64,000 nucleotides of DNA from the NCBI GenBank assembly GCA_051453625.1, contig JBOZIK010000001.1, positions 109,613,693 through 109,677,692 on the forward strand. Reading direction: 5' to 3'. This document shows positions 47,230-57,723 of the stretch, piece by piece; position 1 is the stretch's first letter; each line of letters opens with the position of its first letter. The notes under the pieces are model-generated. The model was not told the origin of the DNA, searched no databases, and saw only the letters and a program-made list of their open reading frames with translations. The DNA comes from Welwitschia mirabilis. Lineage: Eukaryota > Gnetophyta > Gnetopsida > Welwitschiales. Made by a program: the position numbers and the translations under genes.

Positions 47230-50000
47230 GGAAGTTTAGTATCTCCAATGGTTAGACATTAGATACAACGTTAGACTCAAGTAGAATATGTTTTTAGTTA
47301 AAAATATACTTAAAGGACTTATCTTTGTAGTATGATTTCAACCAATTTATGTGGAAAAGTACACAAATTTTTAACATTTTATGGGATAAATCCAACTTAT
47401 AGACAAGCCTATCTATCCTTTTTATAGACTTAAGAAAACTACAATTATGTGAAACAAGTTTGGCTTTCTATCTTAACTTTAAAGAAATCCTTTTAGATTT
47501 AGATATTTACAATCTCTAGTTTCTTGGTTAAATAATTTCATTAGAATGATGTGGGAAATAATAATTTTTTTGACCTATCTTGTATGGATTATAAGTATTA
47601 ACAAATGTTTTTAATTACTTTTTTCATAGTACTTACTTTTAAATCAATGTGATATATATCATCCTTGGCTCTGTAAATAGGGTTAGACTCTATAATAAGA
47701 ATTGAACATTTTTTGATTATGCATTACTTAATAAGAAGAGCATTTAATAAAGTCATGGAAAGTTTAATTAGATGCAAATTGATCCAACTAAAAGTAACTC
47801 TTTTAATTATTAGGTTTAATAGTTATGTAACATCTTAAAGTATCTTCTAAAGTCTTATTTGTCTTATTATTCGAGATGTTTATTTTAAGATGATATGTGT
47901 TACTAAATTAGTCTTAAAATTCAAATGATATAATAACTTCATCAAAATTTAGACATGCACGTGAGATATATCTATAAAATGATTAATATAGAAGTTTCAT
48001 GTAATCTAAACACTAGTACAAATAAAAAATCTACTTCTTTTGATATGTTAGTGATTTCCACCAAAATGAAATGAGAAATGTTGGCTAATTTTTTAATGCA
48101 AATAAAATTTAACATTATATTACTTCTTGATTGAAGATAATCCTACTATACATTTATCATGATTTTCTCAAATTTTTATCTTAATACTCTAAGTGAATTA
48201 AGCTATCTTATAGGTTTTCCTTAATTAATTTTCATCTATTGATAAGTAAAACAACTTCTTATTGATTCTTTAAGGTATAATTTTATTCTAGGCTAGAAAT
48301 AATACTTTTTTAACACATGGTAATTTCTTTAAAATTATGAAAATTTTACATAAGGAATTTCATGTATTTTTGACATTAGTTTTCGCCTCCATTCTTCATG
48401 TCAAATGCAAAAAAAAAAAAATCATTTTTTTCATTAAGAAGTCATCCTTAGAGAGAACATCATTGTTAATTTTCTTTTGGTTTTAAACTTGTTAAAATAT
48501 GTTATAAGAGTATAGATTCTTCAAAATAATTTCTTTCATATAGCTAATAAGATTAGATGTGATAATGCTTATTAACAAGTAACACACTCTACTAAGTATA
48601 GGTACTAACTTATTTTTATTTTTCATTATATATTCAAGCTATAGTTATAATTAATTATAAACTTTCTTCATATTTATCTATCTCATGTTAAGTAATGGTT
48701 GTTTCTAAGAGTACTCTAGGCTCTTATGCCTTATTTTTAATAAAAATATATTTCTCAAATATAAATAACATGGATAAAATAATTTTTACTTATTGCGGTT
48801 TATTCTTAATAAAACTTTATCTCTCAAAAGATAAACTTTTATCATATCTTCATTTCATGAATTACTGCAAGTAGCTCCTAATCATTTTCATTTGAGTTTT
48901 TAGACATATGCAATGGTTTGGCCATATTAACTTAATACAACTTTTACTTCTTAAGATGATGCATTTGTTATTATTATAAATGACTTATTGAGTTTAATAG
49001 TATTTAAGATAGGAATCATGATAAGCAGCATCTTGGTCTTTAATAATATCTCTTTGTAATGAATATTAACATTGGACATATATGTCCTTTTGATAAGATC
49101 TAAAAGAGGTATAACAGAAAATGAGAATCTGTGTATGAATCTTCTTTAGAATCTTATAAGACCAAAGAATCTCTTTAGTTTTAATGCATTCTTGAATTCA
49201 AGACACTCTCTTACTTCTTTAATTTTATAGGAATGTATGGATATTCATTCCTTGAAGATAATATACCCTAAATAACTCATGGATTCTTCAAAGAACATGT
49301 ACTTCCTAAATTTAATTTTAAACTAATTATCTTTTAATAATCATAACAACTTTTTAAAGTAGGAACTATGTTATTTCCTACACTTGGAGTATACCAAAAT
49401 GTTTTTTAAAAATATGTTGTTAAATGTATCTAATTATGACTTAAAGACATCATTCATGAAGCTCATGAAGATTTCAAGTGCATTTCATAGGTCAAACAAC
49501 ATTACCATAAACTCATAATAATCATATCTTATTACGAACACAATTTTGTAAATATTTTATTCAATCTTATTTAGTCATAACTTTATTTTAGATCACATAT
49601 GAGAATTATTTTAATCTCTATAGTTAATATAATAAGTCATTTATTCTTGAAAAAGATCTTTATTATTTACTATTACCTTGTTTAATTTTTTATAATTAAC
49701 ATAGTTTTAGAATGTCATCTTTTTTATTAACAAATAAGAATATAGAACCTCATAAAAAAACATTGGATTTAATCTTTTTTTCTTTTATCAACTTATTTAA
49801 TTGTAATTTTAATTTTCTAAGTTCCACTATAAACAACCTATATTATGCTCTAGAGATAGGTCAAGCTCTTGGAATTGTATTAATTGGATGCTTAACTTTT
49901 CTTTTAGTGGTAGTGATGTGGCTTCCTTAAATATTTCTTTAAATTCATCAAATTCTTTAGGTAGTGTAGCTGATGCTTTTTCTTTTAGTGGTTTTATTAA
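47230..50000 (-). pseudogene. Chromovirus-like Ty3/gypsy pol relic E (RT to integrase)
   Basis: Read from high to low coordinates on the minus strand. RT fingers K-K-D-D-I-L-K-L-C (about 49720), R-I-N-D-L-L (about 49650) and Y-E-F-M-V-M-L-F-D-L (about 49540-49485) come first. Next are N-D-V-F-K-S, L-D-T-F, L-V-Y-S-K (about 49390-49370) and the connection F-F-E-E-S-M-S-Y-L-G-Y-I-I-F-K-E (about 49300-49250). R-R-F-I-H-R-F-S and the RNase H start I-I-I-T-N-A-S (about 48955) follow. At the C terminus are L-V-Y-K-L-D-L-S-H-K-M and V-L-F-H-I-N-W-L-K-S-Y-Y-K-D (47420-47330). These are the chromovirus blocks Y-K-L-x-L-P and H-P-V-F-H-V-S-x-L-K. The catalytic D-D of RT is not preserved. Confidence 0.8.
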
Positions 50001-51699
50001 ATTTGAAATCCTTAATTCTTCCTAATGGATTTCTTGATCTATTCATAAAGCATTAGTAAGATTTACTTAGTCTCTTCCTTCCCCTTTAGGATCTATTCTC
50101 TAAAGGAACTTTATACCATAAAGTTAGTTTATTAAAGTTGGCTCTAATGTTATGTTAGATGAGGTGAGATATTCTTATGATTTATATTAAATATATAGAA
50201 TTTTCTCTTAAATATTATATTAAAGCACTTTTTACCATCTTTTTTCATGAACATACCCCCTGTAATAACTACTACAAATTTTTACTCTTTAAAATTCTTA
50301 ATATTTAACTTGTAGGCTAGGTTAGAACAAATAAAATTATATGATGCCCTACTATTCACCAAGAAAATAATTATAAAATAAAATCTTATAATTGAATTTT
50401 ACAAAATATATTCATTATTAAACTTTACTAAACAATAGCATACATTAGTTTCTTATTTTATTATAGAGGTTAGCATCCTTAGAGTCTATTCATCTTTTGG
50501 TTTTACTATGATTAATTCTTAGGAATTTATTTCTAATGGATTCCCATCCATCATACTCATGGTATATTATATTATGTACTTTGATTGTCTTTTAATAATT
50601 GTACTTTAACATATTATTAGTTTTTGATATAATATGAAGTATTGGTTTTTACTAATGTACCTTAGGATAGTTATTGATTTTCTTATAAGCATCCTTAATT
50701 TAATAAATCTTAATTATATATGATATGGATCTAATTTTGGGTGCTACTACTTTAATAAACTTATTAATTAATTTCTTATTTAAGAATCTTTTTCGATATT
50801 TCATTTATCTTTTAAATCTAACTAGTGGTAATTTACTAGATATTTACTTAACCTCAAACATTGTATTTCCACTGAACGATATTTAGTGAAATATCCTAGA
50901 ATAAGATTCATTTTAAATTCATTGATGATAAGTATTTAATGTGATAAGTTTAAAAACTTCTATTTACATTACAAACACCATTCTTTTTCATTACTTGTAA
51001 GGTAAGGTAATAAGATAAATGCATCTCCTATTAGGTGAAATGCTTTGTAGTAAAAAACTAAATTTTAACTTATTAAAACCACATCATGACCTATTCGCTA
51101 GTGTCATACTCTCCTTTATATACTTAAAGGTTTATCATCTTTTCCAACTTACTAGTTTATCTTTCATTTTATGAAGACCATTGTCTTTATATGATATGAA
51201 GGCCTATGGGTTAGCCTTTATATTAATGAATCACAATTGTAGGGCTTTTAAACTATGTTCAATCCCTAATAAGTTTTCCTTCTAGGAGTTCAGTGTAAAT
51301 TTTACAAATTATTTTTATCATCTTCTAATGTTTAATAAATGTTTCACATTTCTTTGATTCATTATTTATTCTCCTAATGACTAAGAAGTTGGTTTATTTT
51401 ACTAATAAGTTATGCATGATGTTCATCTATATTCTTTAAATATTATCATTATGAAAGTAAATTATGCTAAGATAGGATTCTATGTTATTCATGTAGGCAT
51501 TTACTCTTTCTTGAGTGACTTGCTTTTGAGTTTGACTCTACTTAATGTCATTAAGTTTAGTTGACTTATATAGAATCTCATTATAAGTATTTAAGTAATT
51601 ATCATCAATTTTATGTAACTATTTTAAATAATATAATTAATTCAACTATTATAACTAATGCTAAGTAGTTAAATTCATAATGAATAAATGTAATTCAAT
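50001..51699 (-). other. Region upstream of pol relic E (gag-protease expected)
   Basis: By position this should hold gag and protease of element E on the minus strand. No zinc knuckle or protease core could be read. A short plus-strand frame at 49712-49930 is antisense to the RT and is not a gene. Confidence 0.35.
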
Positions 51700-52044
51700 G
51701 GATTAATATACATCATAAAATATAGAACTTGTCTTTTTTAATAGCTAAACTAATATCTTAATTGCTTGACCTATTTTGGAATCCAACTATAACATTAGAA
51801 ATTCAAGTGCAATGTGAGGAATTCACACGAGACATTAAATACAAAGTATAAACTAGACATGCAATATGGCATCATGCGTTAAGTGTGACATTAGACATGA
51901 AGGACATCATGAGATTCCTAAGTTTGACATCAGACATGAAGTGCAATGTTGGAGATTTAAGTGCAATATCAACCACTTAACTATGATGTTATTATTTCAT
52001 CTATAACTAGTTAACTATTGTTAAATATTATTAATATAAATTAG
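51700..52044 (-). mobile_element. Probable remainder of the LTR of element F, left of the copia insertion
   Basis: If the copia element is removed, this sequence continues the minus-strand LTR that starts at 59664. It contains several related short words such as 'gacatcagacatgaagtgca' (51935), 'gacattagacatgaag' and 'agtgcaatgtgagg', typical of a repeat-rich U3. The far end of the LTR and the PBS were not identified, so the left limit is arbitrary. Confidence 0.45.
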
Positions 52045-52239
52045 TTTCTTGTTCTTAGACTATGTTTTGCTAATTGATGTTAAACTAATATTTTCTATGT
52101 AGTAAATTTTATGTTTCTTGTGCAAATTTTATGTGTCTTATGAAAAAAATGTTTTCAAATACCCTCTTGAGGAGCCAACCAGTCTTTCAAGGGGTTGACC
52201 ATACCTTGAGCATACTTTTAGAATTAAACTAAATTCAAA

Positions 52240-52500
52240 GGGTTCAACTGAATTTCTAAGGGACTGATCAAACCTGTGATCCCTACAGCTAGTACTTCTA
52301 AACTAAGTCTTTAAGGGTCGACCAATTTTTTTAGGGGTTGGCTCAATCTGTAAACCTTAGTACAATATCCATAAATTAAATGTCCAGAGGTCAACTTGAT
52401 CTATGATAAAGTCAATTAAATCTATAAACCTAAAAATAATACTCATGAATTGATTATCAAGGGGTTAACTAGATCTTTAAAGGGGTTGATCAGGCTTGAT
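52240..52500 (+). repeat. Tandem repeats of about 74 bp in the copia U3
   Basis: Units start near 52240, 52315, 52387 and 52461. Each has the pattern 'gggtcaac-(t/g)a-at-t', then 'ctgt(a/g)a-cc' and 'a-tactcctgaact'. The 3' LTR has the same array at about 57952-58170 with a spacing of 71-73 bp. Repeats in U3 are often transcription enhancer elements in retrotransposons; that role here is inference. Confidence 0.7.
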
Positions 52501-52819
52501 TTAGGAAATTGAAATGAACTTTTATCAAGACTAGCAAGTGACTAGACATAATTGCTAGTGACCAGATGGAAGTTAATTGGACCCTAAGGGGTTTATTGAA
52601 TATGAAACCACAAGAAACTAAGACAACCAAAAAGTTCACTTGGGTGACCTGTGTAAGTCATGGCACCAAGAGGGATTGACTAGACTTTTGAGGGATTAAC
52701 TAGAAAAAATGAAAATGAAATTTTCTATCCATTATGTATTTGTTAGATATCTATTTTTTAGCTGTTTATAGTTTTTAGAAGCACATTTTCAATTGTAATA
52801 AATTCTAAAAACCTTCAAA

Positions 52820-52827
52820 TATAAATA
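52820..52827 (+). promoter_or_regulatory. TATA box of the copia 5' LTR
   Basis: TATAAATA lies in the same context as 58484-58491 in the 3' LTR ('ccttcaaatataaatag-caag'). Transcription would start about 30 bp downstream. Confidence 0.75.
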
Positions 52828-53096
52828 GACAAGAGAGAGAAGAATAAAGAACTCTTTTGACCCTTGATTAAAGGATTTAATATTGTGATATTTAATATAG
52901 CATCTTGGCATTATAATCTTGACCAAGAACAATTTATCATTTGTTGTATCTATACATTCAAAGTTAGATCTTGTACTACATTGTTGCATCTTTTACAAGA
53001 GAAGAGCTCCATCAGAATCATTGTACTAAAGAATGAATCACATATATGCATCTTTACATTATTTTATCATTCTAGTACATTATAAAAAATTGAACT

Positions 53097-53200
53097 TAGC
53101 TTACAAAAGTCTATTAAAAGGTTAAGGCTTAGCCTATAAAAGTCCATTAGAAAGGTTGAGACGTAGCCCACAAAAGTCCATTTGTAAAGGTTACAGGTGA
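53097..53200 (+). repeat. Short tandem repeats in the R/U5 part of the copia LTR
   Basis: There are three units of about 37 bp built on 'cttagc(c)tacaaaagtcca', followed by 'ttaaaggtt'. The 3' LTR has the same at about 58760-58860. The sense strand could stack into weak stem-loops, but no function is claimed. Confidence 0.6.
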
Positions 53201-53487
53201 ACCTACAATACCTAGAAGAGTAATGAAGATCTAGATCAAGCTTGGTAATAAGTTAATCATCAAGAGTAGAGTAGGGGATTTTTCAAACCACTAAAAAATC
53301 TTGCATGCATTTATTTGGTATTTCATACTTTCTATTAGTTTCATTACTTTGAATACTTTTAGTTTTTCTTTGTATGTACAAATTTGTTAGGAAATTATTT
53401 TGAGCAAGTTTTTGTTATATTGTGAGTTTATTTAGCTAATTTTCAAAGAACCTATTTAACCCTCGTAGGTTTCTCAATCCAATTAAT

Positions 53488-53499
53488 TGGTATCAGAGC
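53488..53499 (+). promoter_or_regulatory. PBS of the copia element (initiator tRNA-Met)
   Basis: TGGTATCAGAGC is an exact match to the plant initiator-Met PBS, two bases after the LTR end. Confidence 0.95.
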
Positions 53500-53551
53500 T
53501 AAGTTAAGTCCTTTTTTAGATTTTAACTGATCTAGACTTTAGAACCCTATA

Positions 53552-54475
53552 ATGAGTAATCCTTCTAATGGTTTTTCCACCAATCATTCACCCTTGTTTA
53601 ATGAGTCAAACTATTCATATTGGAAAGATAGAATGAGAATTTTTCTTGGATCCCTAGATGCAAATATAGAAAATGTTATCAATAAATGTTGTTTTATGCT
53701 TATATTATCAAAAATCCATGCCAATGATAATATCAATTTAGTTGCCAAATCTCAAGATTAATGGACTACCACTAACAAAACCAAAACCACCACAGATGCC
53801 CATACTCTTAATGAGATATTTTGTGTAGTTTGTATAGATGACTTTAAACATATAGTAAATTGTAATCATGCTAAAAAGGCTTGGGATATCCTTAAGGTAG
53901 CATATAAAGGAACTTTAACTGTAAAGTAAGCCAAGCTTTAAATGCTCATTTCTAGATTTAAAGACATCCACATGAACAAGGAGAAGACTTTATAGAAGTT
54001 CTTTGCAAGACTTATAGACATTGTAAACTCTATGACACATCTTAGAAAATGGTTGAATGAAGGAAAGGTGGTTAGAAAGGTATTGAGATCTCTACCAAAG
54101 AGATTTAAACCCAAGGTTACAGCCATCAAGGAAAGAAAGAACATAAATGCAATGGCATTAAAAGAGATACAAGGTAATTTAAAAATTTATGAACATAAAT
54201 TTACTAAATATAAGAAGAAAGGTATTATCTTAAAATGTGTGCAAGAAGAATATAGATCTAAAAAGTCAGATGAAGACTTAAATGATGATGAAGTGACTCT
54301 CCTAGATAAAAGATTCAATAATTTTTTACATAAAAGGTAAAACGAAAGTAAGTTAAGTAGAATGTCGAAAAGAATTCATCTGAAATACAAGAAGAAGCAA
54401 GATAAAGATAAGGAAATCTAATGCTACTCTTGTAAAGAATTTGGTCATATGGTAAATGAGTGCCCAAACATTTAA
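53552..54475 (+). pseudogene. Copia Gag with zinc knuckle
   Basis: The frame opened by the ATG at 53552 is kept at 54032 and 54422, so gag is in one register and broken mainly by stops. The N terminus has N-Y-S-Y-W-K-D-R-M-R-I-F, a hallmark of plant copia gag. The middle (54032-54340) has L-R-S-L-P-K-R-F-K-P-K-V-T-A-I, also standard. The C-X2-C-X4-H-X4-C zinc knuckle C-Y-S-C-K-E-F-G-H-M-V-N-E-C is intact at 54422-54463. The codon just before it is TAA where a CAA (Gln) is likely. Confidence 0.9.
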
Positions 54476-54588
54476 GAGACAACAGGAAATCAAGGAATTC
54501 TTCTTTTCTTTCAAAATGGAGTAATGAAGATAAGGATTATGATAGTAATTTAAGTTAAGAATTAGATATAGGTAGAAGATTATCCTTT

Positions 54589-54774
54589 ATGGTAATTATT
54601 TCTTCTATCAAGAACATACTTAGCACATCAAAGCCTGATGACTTAGACATAATTAATGAAGAACAGGATGAGCTAGAGGATATGTGTCACGAACTATATG
54701 AAGAATGTGAAAAGCTAGTAAAAAGAATGAATGATGTAAATAAAGTAGTAAACTCCCTTATCAAAAATAAGTAG
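54589..54774 (+). pseudogene. Acidic coiled-coil segment after copia Gag
   Basis: This open stretch of 61 codons is rich in Glu, Asp, Asn and Lys, with heptad-like spacing (E-L-E-D-M-C-H-E-L-Y-E-E-C-E-K-L). SIRE-type elements carry a similar coiled coil between the zinc knuckle and protease. It lies in a different frame from gag, so at least one indel separates them. Confidence 0.65.
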
Positions 54775-55198
54775 GAAATAGAAACAAAGTATAATTTGCT
54801 CAAATCTAATAACTCCAACCTCTTATCATAAGTAAAGGATTATCTTCCCTTATTAATAAATTTTTTGGTGATTCTTGTAAGTTAGAATAGATAATTATAG
54901 TTCGAAAACGTATTAGAGATAAATCAGGTATTGGCTTTATTTCCTAAAGTTCACAAGCATAGGCATATAGGAAATGTAAGTTTACTTCTAAAGTTTCTTG
55001 TAATTATTGTATAAAGTTGGACATTTGAAGTTATTTTGCAATATTAAAAAGTTAATGATATTTTTAGATTTAATGAATTCTTTGCCATTTAAGTTTGTTT
55101 TAAAAGGAAGTGTACCACATAATCCTAATAGGACTAAGTCATTAAGAGAAAATAATATTAAAATTCCTTTAACATAGATAGTTTTCAAAAGATCAAGT

Positions 55199-55275
55199 GC
55201 AAATAACTGGTACTTAGATAGTAGATGCTCAATACATATGATAGAAGAGAGATCAAATTTTCAACACTTGAAAAG
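55199..55275 (+). pseudogene. Copia aspartic protease core
   Basis: N-N-W-Y-L-D-S-R-C-S-I-H-M is the copia protease start. The catalytic Asp (55217-55219) is intact. The following Gly of D-S-G is replaced by Arg (AGA at 55223-55225, a G-to-A change), which should kill the enzyme. It is in the same register as gag. Confidence 0.8.
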
Positions 55276-55329
55276 TATTGATGGAGGAGATGTTACTTTT
55301 AAAAATAATGAAAAGGCAAAAATAGAAGC

Positions 55330-55645
55330 TATGGATGCATTGAAGGAGATAAGTTATCTAAACTTAATGATGTGTTATAAGTAAATGATTTAAATCATAA
55401 CTTATTAATTATTAGTCAATTATGTAACAAAGTAACAAAATCATTTTTGAAAAATCAAAGTGTAAAATTATGCATGAGAAATAGAGCATTGTTGTCCTTA
55501 TAGTAAATCGAGTAGATAATTTTTATAGAATAGATTCTCATTTAAATTTGTACAATGATCAGTTAGATCATATGAACTATAACATTGAAAATAAAAACAT
55601 TGGCTTAAATTTCATTAGAACTAAACATTTTCTGGAAAGTGCTAA
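55330..55645 (+). pseudogene. Copia pre-integrase segment, truncated
   Basis: H-N-L-L-I-I-S-Q-L-C at about 55396-55424 is the conserved pre-integrase motif (normally H-N-L-L-S-I-S-Q-L-C). The segment continues with recognisable but decayed codons to 55645, where a foreign insert begins. The integrase core, RT and RNase H (about 3 kb) are absent from the window. Confidence 0.75.
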
Positions 55646-56819
55646 TGTGAAACCCCATTTTTACGATATTTTTATCAATTACAAATCTGAACTAGGGGTT
55701 AACATACCCTCCACTAGCTGATTGTAGGGTGGTTTATTGGATCTATGATTCAGTTAACTAGACGTGCTCGGTCAACTGGCCTAAAAGCTCGGTTGCCTAG
55801 ATCTCTTCTTATATTATAGATCCATGTCTCGATGAGTTGATTGAAACTTTGACCAATTGACTGGACCTGATGGATCACAGTGTGGAAGTACCATTAGTGG
55901 ATTCTATTTCACTCTTTAAATCACCCTATTTCATTATCTCTATAAAAGAAAGAGGCACTTGATTCATTTTCATTATTTTCTAGCATTCTCGTTCTTAGAT
56001 CTAGAGCTTTTTTTTCCTTCTAGATGTAGAACCTTGCTCTTAGATCTAATAATTTTCTCTTATTTTTCTCTCTTCTAAACTCTTTAAAAAAGGATGAAAG
56101 GCTAAAACATATTTAAGAAAGAGAGTTAAAAATCTATAGCAAGAGATTCCTCTTACTTATATCAAGGATGTTTGAGGAAGATATTGAGAAGTTTTCAAAG
56201 AAGTTTGAAAAGAAGCCCATATCTTAGAAATGGTCTATGATGACTTCAAAGCTTAAAGAGCTTAGGCAGGTGATTCAACTCATAAGAAATCAAGATATTA
56301 CTATTTTCTTGATGTTTTTCATTCTGCTTATCCTTTTCTTACTCATATTTTTTATTACAATGCAGCTTATGACCATGATCTAGGAACTCTTGAAAACGTA
56401 TTTTAAGGAAGCCATTGAAGGTTATTGTAAATCTCATCTCTAATCTTACTAATCTTTTTAGAGGTAATTATAAAGACTTTTAGCCTCTTCATGATTCTAT
56501 AAAAGATAAGCCAATAGTGACAAGGGATATCTGTGGTAAAACTCACACTTGTAAACACACCATTTCCACTTTCTTTCTTGCACCCAAATAATATTTTCTT
56601 TATTTGCTCTTTACTTATAATTTTCTGCTATTAGTGAGGCATTGTAATAAGGCCTCTAGCTATAGAGTATATCTAATATATCTGGTAGGTACTAAGCATT
56701 TTATTGATGTTTCTACCATCATGCTTCTCCAAGTTAGAGTATAATAGGACTAGGGCCTTGTCTTACTTTGTGCTTATCACAAATTTGTATCATCATTTTT
56801 GTGTATGTTTTCATTCTAA
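55646..56819 (+). mobile_element. Insert of 1.17 kb in the copia element, candidate solo LTR or captured gene piece
   Basis: It begins TGTGAAACCCC and is flanked by the pentamer GCTAA on both sides (55641-55645 and 56820-56824). G+C is visibly higher than nearby. The first 0.3 kb has words like 'tcaactggcctaaaagctcg' and 'gaccaattgactggacctga'. It then has a TATA-like 'ctctataaaagaaagaggca' at about 55940 and a T/C-rich leader. This is the texture of a Del/Tekay-like LTR promoter. However the right end does not show the expected CA terminus, so a solo LTR is unproven. Confidence 0.5.
56168..56443 (+). pseudogene. Small membrane-protein-like frame inside the insert
   Basis: The ATG at 56168 opens 91 codons to a TAA, with only two internal stops, both TAG (codons 20 and 72), where CAG (Gln) is likely. 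Residues 1-43 are charged and Lys-rich. Residues 46-66 (I-F-L-M-F-F-I-L-L-I-L-F-L-L-I-F-F-I-T-M) form a strong membrane helix. Residues 67-91 are amphipathic. It follows a promoter-like TATA region by about 0.2 kb. I do not recognise a family. It could be a captured gene fragment, an env-like remnant or chance. Confidence 0.4.
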
Positions 56820-56837
56820 GCTAAAATCCTTTAACCC

Positions 56838-57110
56838 ATGGCACCCATTAGTCATGTAATGCTATCTCACATGGGCATCTTTGCCTATTCAAAGAAGTCC
56901 TCAAAATCACCCTCTCCGAAGAAAGCCTCTCCTAATATTTCATACTTGAGACAGATTGATTCCTGTACTAGATATATGAAGGAAACGCTCATAGTGGCTT
57001 GAAATTGCTAATCTTCAATAGAATCTACTAGCTCAGCATGCATAGGAGATGAAGAATAAGAATAATAAGAAGATTATGAAGAGAAAAAAAAGAAGAAGAG
57101 GAATCTGATT
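56838..57110 (+). pseudogene. 3' ORF of the copia element
   Basis: The ATG at 56838 opens 54 codons to a TGA at 57000. The product has a Ser/Lys/Pro-rich basic part (S-K-K-S-S-K-S-P-S-P-K-K-A-S-P) and then Q-I-D-S-C-T-R-Y-M-K-E-T. After a decayed stretch an acidic, Glu/Lys-rich run follows (about 57045-57105). Basic Ser/Pro followed by an acidic coil is what SIRE/Maximus elements show in the region near their extra 3' ORF or the gag tail. Role unknown. Confidence 0.5.
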
Positions 57111-57711
57111 AGAGTTTTTTATTTGATTCTGTTTTCATTTGTATGATTTTGTTTTTTCCTTTGTCATTAATGTCAAAAGAGAGGAAATTAGTTGTATGTC
57201 TCTTTGTTATTTATGCATTCAGATGTAGTATGCTCTTGATGAGTACTCTTACTTTGTAATGTTTATGTTTAATGAAATAAAAATGCACTTGGTTTTATGC
57301 TTTTAATTTGTATTTTAAATATTTTTTTATGCAATTCAAAGATCCACATGAGCTTAAAATTTTTCCATGATGAAATTTAAGGATTTAGACAATGCTTTTC
57401 TTATATTTGCAATGAATTGCAACTGTGTAAAATATTATATGATGTTACTCTATATTTGCAATGAATTTTAATAATCAAAGTGATAAAATTTATATGATCA
57501 AAATGTGCTTTTTATAAATATTGTATTCTTAACCCTCCAAATATGCATCTTAAATTGTTTTTATTTTAGCACAAAATTAGACTCATTAAAATATCTTCAA
57601 TTTATTTCAAAAGGCTTAATATTTTGCAAAGAATAATAGGCATTTTGTGAGGGAGAGCTTTCTTAGTTTTAAATATTTTTTTACAACTAAGTATTCTTTG
57701 CCACCAATGTC
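57111..57711 (+). other. Copia 3' internal region before the polypurine tract
   Basis: This is T-rich non-coding sequence. The phrase 'tttgtcattaatgtcaaaagaga' near 57160 recurs at about 57700 right before the LTR ('tttgccaccaatgtcaaaagaga'). There is therefore a duplicated polypurine-tract-like region about 540 bp apart. Confidence 0.6.
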
Positions 57712-57723
57712 AAAAGAGAAGAT
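57712..57723 (+). promoter_or_regulatory. Polypurine tract of the copia element
   Basis: AAAAGAGAAGAT immediately precedes TGTTAGATTATG, the 3' LTR start. SIRE-type elements normally have AAAAGGGGGAGAT here, so G-to-A changes again explain the difference. Confidence 0.8.

Larger units (their letters stand above)
52050..53485 (+). mobile_element. 5' LTR of the copia element
   Basis: It begins TGTTCTTAGACTATG and ends just before the PBS. U3 contains tandem degenerate repeats (52240-52500). A TATA box, TATAAATA, is at 52820-52827, followed by a G/A-rich start 'agacaagagagag'. Further on are repeated 'cttag-ctacaaaagtccatt' units (53097-53190). Confidence 0.9.

Noticed and set aside
49712-49930. 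Plus-strand frame of 72 codons with a hydrophobic C terminus
   Set aside because: It is antisense to the readable RT of pol relic E on the minus strand.
52789-53085. Overlapping small frames in the copia 5' LTR
   Set aside because: They lie within LTR promoter/leader sequence and are not conserved in the 3' LTR.
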